This document shows, in pieces, positions 60,098 to 64,000 of a stretch of 64,000 bases of DNA. The DNA comes from Elephas maximus indicus (lineage: Eukaryota > Chordata > Mammalia > Proboscidea > Elephantidae). The stretch lies in NCBI RefSeq assembly GCF_024166365.1, contig NC_064839.1, positions 33,182,378-33,246,377 of the forward strand, in the 5' to 3' direction. Position 1 is the stretch's first letter, and the number at the start of each line of letters is the position of its first letter. The position numbers and the translations under genes are program-made. The notes beneath the pieces were generated by a model. The model had not been told where the DNA came from. It did no database searches and was given only the letters and a program-made list of their open reading frames with translations.

Positions 60098-60613
60098 TGA
60101 CATATAGATTGAATTATGTCCCCCAAAAATGTGTGTATCAAATTGGTTAGGCCATGATTCCCAGTATTGTGTGGTTGTCCTCCACTTTGTGATTGTAATT
60201 TTACTTTAAGATGATTAGGGTGGGATTGTAACACCACCCTTACTCAGGTCACCTCCCTGATCCAATGCAAAGGGAGTTTCCCTGGGGTGTGGCCTACCCC
60301 ACCTTTTATGTCTTGAGAGATAAAAGGAAAAAGAAGTAGAGAGTTGGGGACCTCATACGACAAAGAAAGCAGCACCAAGAGCAAAGCACGTCCTTTGAAC
60401 CGAGGGTCCCTGCACCTGAAAAGCTCCTCGACCATGGGAAGATTGAGGACAAGAACTTTCTTCCAGAGCCGACAGAGAGAGAAAGCCTTCCCCTGGAGCC
60501 GATGCCCTGAATTTGGACTTGTAACCTACTAGACTGTGAGAAAACAAATTTCTCTTTGTTAAAGCCATCCACTTGTGGTATTTCTGTTATGGCAGCACTA
60601 GATGACTAAGACA
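60098..60613 (+). mobile_element. Solo LTR (MLT1/ERVL-MaLR-like) nested in L1
   Basis: A 516-bp LTR starting TGACATAGATTGAATTATGT-type sequence and ending CTAAGACA. It has TG...CA ends and a 5-bp duplication ATCAA at 60093-60097 and 60614-60618. A polyadenylation-like region (ACAAATTTCTCTTTGTTAAA) is near the 3' end. No internal viral genes are present. Confidence 0.9.
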
Positions 60614-61987
60614 ATCAACAAAATCGATAAACCATTGGCCAAACTGACAAAAGAAAAACAGGAGAGGAAGCAAGTAACCCGAATAAGAAATGAGATGGGT
60701 GATATCACAACAGACCCAACTGAAATTAAAAGAATCAGAACAATACTATGAAAAATTGTACTCTAAGAAATTTGAAAACCTAAAGGAAATGGACAAATCT
60801 CTAGAAATACACTACGTATCTAAACTAATACAAACAGAAGTAGAAAAGCTAAATAAACCTGTAACAAAGGAAGAGATTGAAGAGGTAGTTAAAAAACTCC
60901 CAACAGAAAAAAACCCTGGCCCTGATGGTTTCACTGGAGAATTCTACCAAACTTTCAGAGAAGAGTTAACACCACTATTACTAAAGGCATTTCAGAGCAT
61001 AGAAAAGGATGCAATACTCCCAAATTCATTCTATGAAGCCAGCATAACCTTGATACCAAAACCAGGTAAAACCAACACACAAAAAAAGAAAATTACAAAC
61101 CAATATCCCTCATGAGCACAGACACAAAAATCCTCAATGAAATTCTAGCCAACAGAATTCAACAACATATCAAAAAAATAATTTACCATAACCAAGTGGG
61201 ATTCATACCAGGTATCCAGAGATAGTTCAACATTAGAAAAACACAATGTAATTCATCCCATAAATAAAACAAAAGAACCATATGATCTTATCCATTGATA
61301 CAGAAAAGGCATTTGACAAAGTTCAACACCCATTCATGATAAAAAATTATCAGCAAAATAGGAATAGAAATTACTCAACATAATAAAGGGCATTTATAAA
61401 AAGCCAACAGCCAACATCATCCTAAATGGAGAGAGTCTGAAAGCATTCCCTTGAGAATGGGAACCAGACAAGGACACCCTTTATCACCACTCTTATTCAA
61501 CATTGTGCTGAAGGTCCTAGCCTGAGTAATAAGGCAAGAATAAAAGGCATCAAAATTGGCAAGGAAGAAGTAAAAACATCTCTGTCTGCAGATAATATGA
61601 TCTTACACACGGAAAACCCCAGAGAATCCACTAGAAAACTACTGGAACTAATAGATTTCAGCAAAGTTTCAGGATACAAGATAAACATACAAAAACCAGT
61701 TCGATTCCTCTACATCAACAAAGAGAACTTTGAAGAGGAAATCACCAAATCAATACCATTTACAATAATCCCCAAGAAGATAAAATACCTAGGAATAAAT
61801 CTAACCAGAGACGTAGAAGACCTATACAAAGAAAACTACAAGACACTACTGTAAAAAAACAAGAGAGACCTACATAAGTGGAAAAACATACCGTGCTCAT
61901 GGATAAGAAGACTCAACATTGTGGAAATGTCAATTCTACCAAAGCCATTTACAGATACAATGCAATCCTGATCCAAATTCCAATGAC

Positions 61988-62422
61988 TTTTTTTTTTTAA
62001 TTAATTTTTATTAAGCTTCAAGTGAACATTTACCATTCCAATCAGTCTGTCACATGTAGGTTTACATACATCTTACTCCCTTCTCCCACTTGCTCTCCCC
62101 CTATTGAGTCAGCCCTTTCAGTCTCTCGTTTCGTGCCAATTTTGCCATCTTCCCTCTCTCTCTATCTTCCCATCCCCCCTCCAGTCAAGAGTTGCCAACA
62201 CACTCTCCCGTGTCCACCTGATTTAATTAGCTCACGCTTCATCAGCATCTCTCTCCCCACCACTGACCAGTCCTTTTCATGCCTGATGATTTGTCTTCAG
62301 GGATGTTTCCTGTCCTGTGCCATCAGAAGTTCTGGGGAGCATTGTCTCTGGGATTCCTCTAGTCGCAGTCATACCATTAGGTATGGTCTTTTCATGAGAA
62401 TTTGGGGTCTGTATCCCATTGG
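61988..62422 (-). mobile_element. 5'-truncated L1 3' UTR nested in L1, inverted
   Basis: Poly(T) then ATTTTTATTAAGCTTCAAGT, the complement of an L1 3' end. The duplication TCCAATGAC lies at 61979-61987 and 62423-62431. It is a diverged variant of the 3' UTRs elsewhere in the window. Confidence 0.9.
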
Positions 62423-62698
62423 TCCAATGACATTTTTTAATGAGATGGAGAAACAAATCACCAACTTGACATGGACATGGAAGAGGCCCCAGAAGCCTCA
62501 CACTACCTGATTTTAGAATATATTATACTACTGTGGTAGTCAAAACAACCTGGTGCTGGTACAACAGATACATGGACCAATGGAACAGAATTGAGAATCC
62601 AGATGTAAACTCATCCACCTATGAGCAGCTGATATCTGACAAAAGCTCAAAGTCTGTTAAATGGGGAAAAGGCTGTCTCTAATAAATAGTGCTGGTCT

Positions 62699-62727
62699 AA
62701 AAAAAAAAAAAAAAAAATTTTTTTTTT
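62699..62727. repeat. A19-T10 homopolymer pair inside L1
   Basis: Nineteen A directly followed by ten T. A perfect inverted repeat of 10 bp each side, located within L1 ORF2. Confidence 0.95.
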
Positions 62728-64000
62728 AACTGGTTAGCCATTGGCAAAAAAACAAAACAAGAACCATTCCTCACACCACGTACAAAAACTAACTCAAAAT
62801 GCATCAAAGACCTAAATATAAAATCTAAAATGATAAAGATCATGAAAGAAAAAATAGGGTCAATGCTAGGAGCCCTAATACATGGCATAAACAAAACACA
62901 CCTCAGAACTAATAATGCACAAACACCAGAAGAGAAACTAGATAGCTGGGAGCTCCTAAAAATCAAACACTTATGCTCATCAAATGACTTCACCAAGAGT
63001 AAAAAGACAACCTACATACTGGGAAAAAATTTTCGACTATATCATATCCGATCAGGGCCTAATCTCTGAAATCTACAGGATACTGCAAAACCTCAACAAC
63101 AAAAAGACAAACAACCCAATTAAAAAGTGGGCAAAGGATATGAACAGACACTTCACCAAAGAAGACATTCAGGTAGCTAACAGATACATGAAGAAATGCT
63201 CATGATCATTAGCCATTAGGGAAATGCAAATCAAAACTACAATGAGATACCATCTCACCCTACCAAGGCTTACATTAATATAAAAACACAAAATAATACA
63301 TGTTGGAGAGGTTGTAGAGAGACTGGAACACTTGTACACTGCTGGTGGGAATGTAAAATGGTATAACCTCTTTGGAAATCAATTTGGCTCTTCCTTAAAA
63401 ACCTAGAAGTACCATACAATCCAGCAATCCCACTCCTTGGACTATATCCTAGAGAAATAAGAGCCATCGCATGAATAGATATATGCACACCCATGTTCAC
63501 TGCAGCACTGTTTACAACAGCAAAAAGATGGAAACAACCTATGTTCCCATCAACAGATGAATGGATAAGCAAATTATAGTACATAAACACAATGGAATAC
63601 TATGCAATGGTAAAGAACAATGATGAATCCGGGAAATATCTCACAACATGGATGAATCTGGCAGCCATTATGCTGAGTGAAATTAGTCAGTCACAAAAGG
63701 ACAAATATTGTATGAGACCACTATTACAAGAACTCAAGAAAAAGTTTAGACACAGAAGAAAACATTCTTTAATGGATGTGAGGTGGGGAGGGAGGGAGAG
63801 GAGAATTCACTAACTAGATAGTAGACTAGAATTATCTTAGGTGGGAAGGGAAAGACAACACACAATGCTGGGGAATTCAGCACAACCAGACTAAACTAAA
63901 AACTAAGAAGTTTCCTGAATACAACCAAACACTTCAAGGGACAGCATAGCAGGGACTGAAATCTGGGGTCCATGGTTTTAGGGGATAACTAGGTCAACTG

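Larger units (their letters stand above)
58999..63780 (+). pseudogene. L1 ORF2 remnant with nested insertions
   Basis: Starts MTALNSYLSIITQCQWTKCT. The endonuclease part (59453-60016) has SRTDHILG. The reverse transcriptase part shows [20 protein letters not shown], but the active-site region reads SADNMIL in place of FADDMIL. Broken by stops, frameshifts and two insertions. Confidence 0.85.
58190..64000 (+). mobile_element. 5'-truncated L1, elephant type, continues past the window
   Basis: Aligns by eye to the reverse complement of the L1 at 7759-14170, starting in ORF1. The 3' UTR begins near 63780 and runs off the end. It carries two nested insertions (60098-60613, 61988-62422). Antisense to TERB1. 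Confidence 0.9.

Overview
The window is mammalian nuclear DNA, almost certainly from an elephant or a close afrotherian relative. The evidence is a dense set of tRNA-derived SINEs of the proboscidean type, with a head resembling GAGCCCTGGTGG and a tail resembling ATGAGTCGGAATCGAC. Other support comes from elephant-type L1 elements with a characteristic 3' UTR, an RTE-class LINE fragment, MLT1-like LTRs, and older L2, MIR and hAT relics. Species assignment is inference; the gene assignments rest on translated exons.

Two genes lie head-to-tail on the minus strand, in the order known for human 16q22.1. DYNC1LI2 (cytoplasmic dynein-1 light intermediate chain 2) starts at 26491 in a CpG island. 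Exons 1-11 (420 residues, with the P-loop GTPase-like domain) are inside the window; the last exons lie beyond base 1. TERB1 (telomere repeat-binding bouquet formation protein 1, meiosis-specific) occupies 29986-57014. Seventeen coding exons join in frame to 2181 nt (726 residues plus stop), with ARM-like repeats, a charged helical segment, the TERB2- and TRF1-binding segments and a C-terminal Myb-like domain. The stretch between the genes, 26492-29985, holds only the CpG-island edge and old repeats. Upstream 5' UTR exons of TERB1 were not identified.

The rest is introns and mobile elements. At 7344-14170, inside DYNC1LI2 intron 4, a near full-length L1 lies in the gene's own orientation. Its target-site duplication encloses the L1 plus about 400 bp of extra 3' DNA that ends in its own AATAAA and poly(A), the signature of L1-mediated 3' transduction. 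At about 58190-64000 a second, opposite-facing L1 carries two nested insertions: a solo LTR (TG...CA, 5-bp duplication) and an inverted L1 3' end. An unusual SINE with a tRNA-Gly-like head sits at 48866-49144, inside an old L1 in TERB1 intron 7.

No bacterial features, CRISPR arrays, rRNA genes or functional tRNA genes were seen. I found no new multi-gene system. The most notable observations are the L1 transduction, the tRNA-Gly SINE, a short upstream ORF overlapping the TERB1 start, and a long purine-strand tract in TERB1 intron 9.
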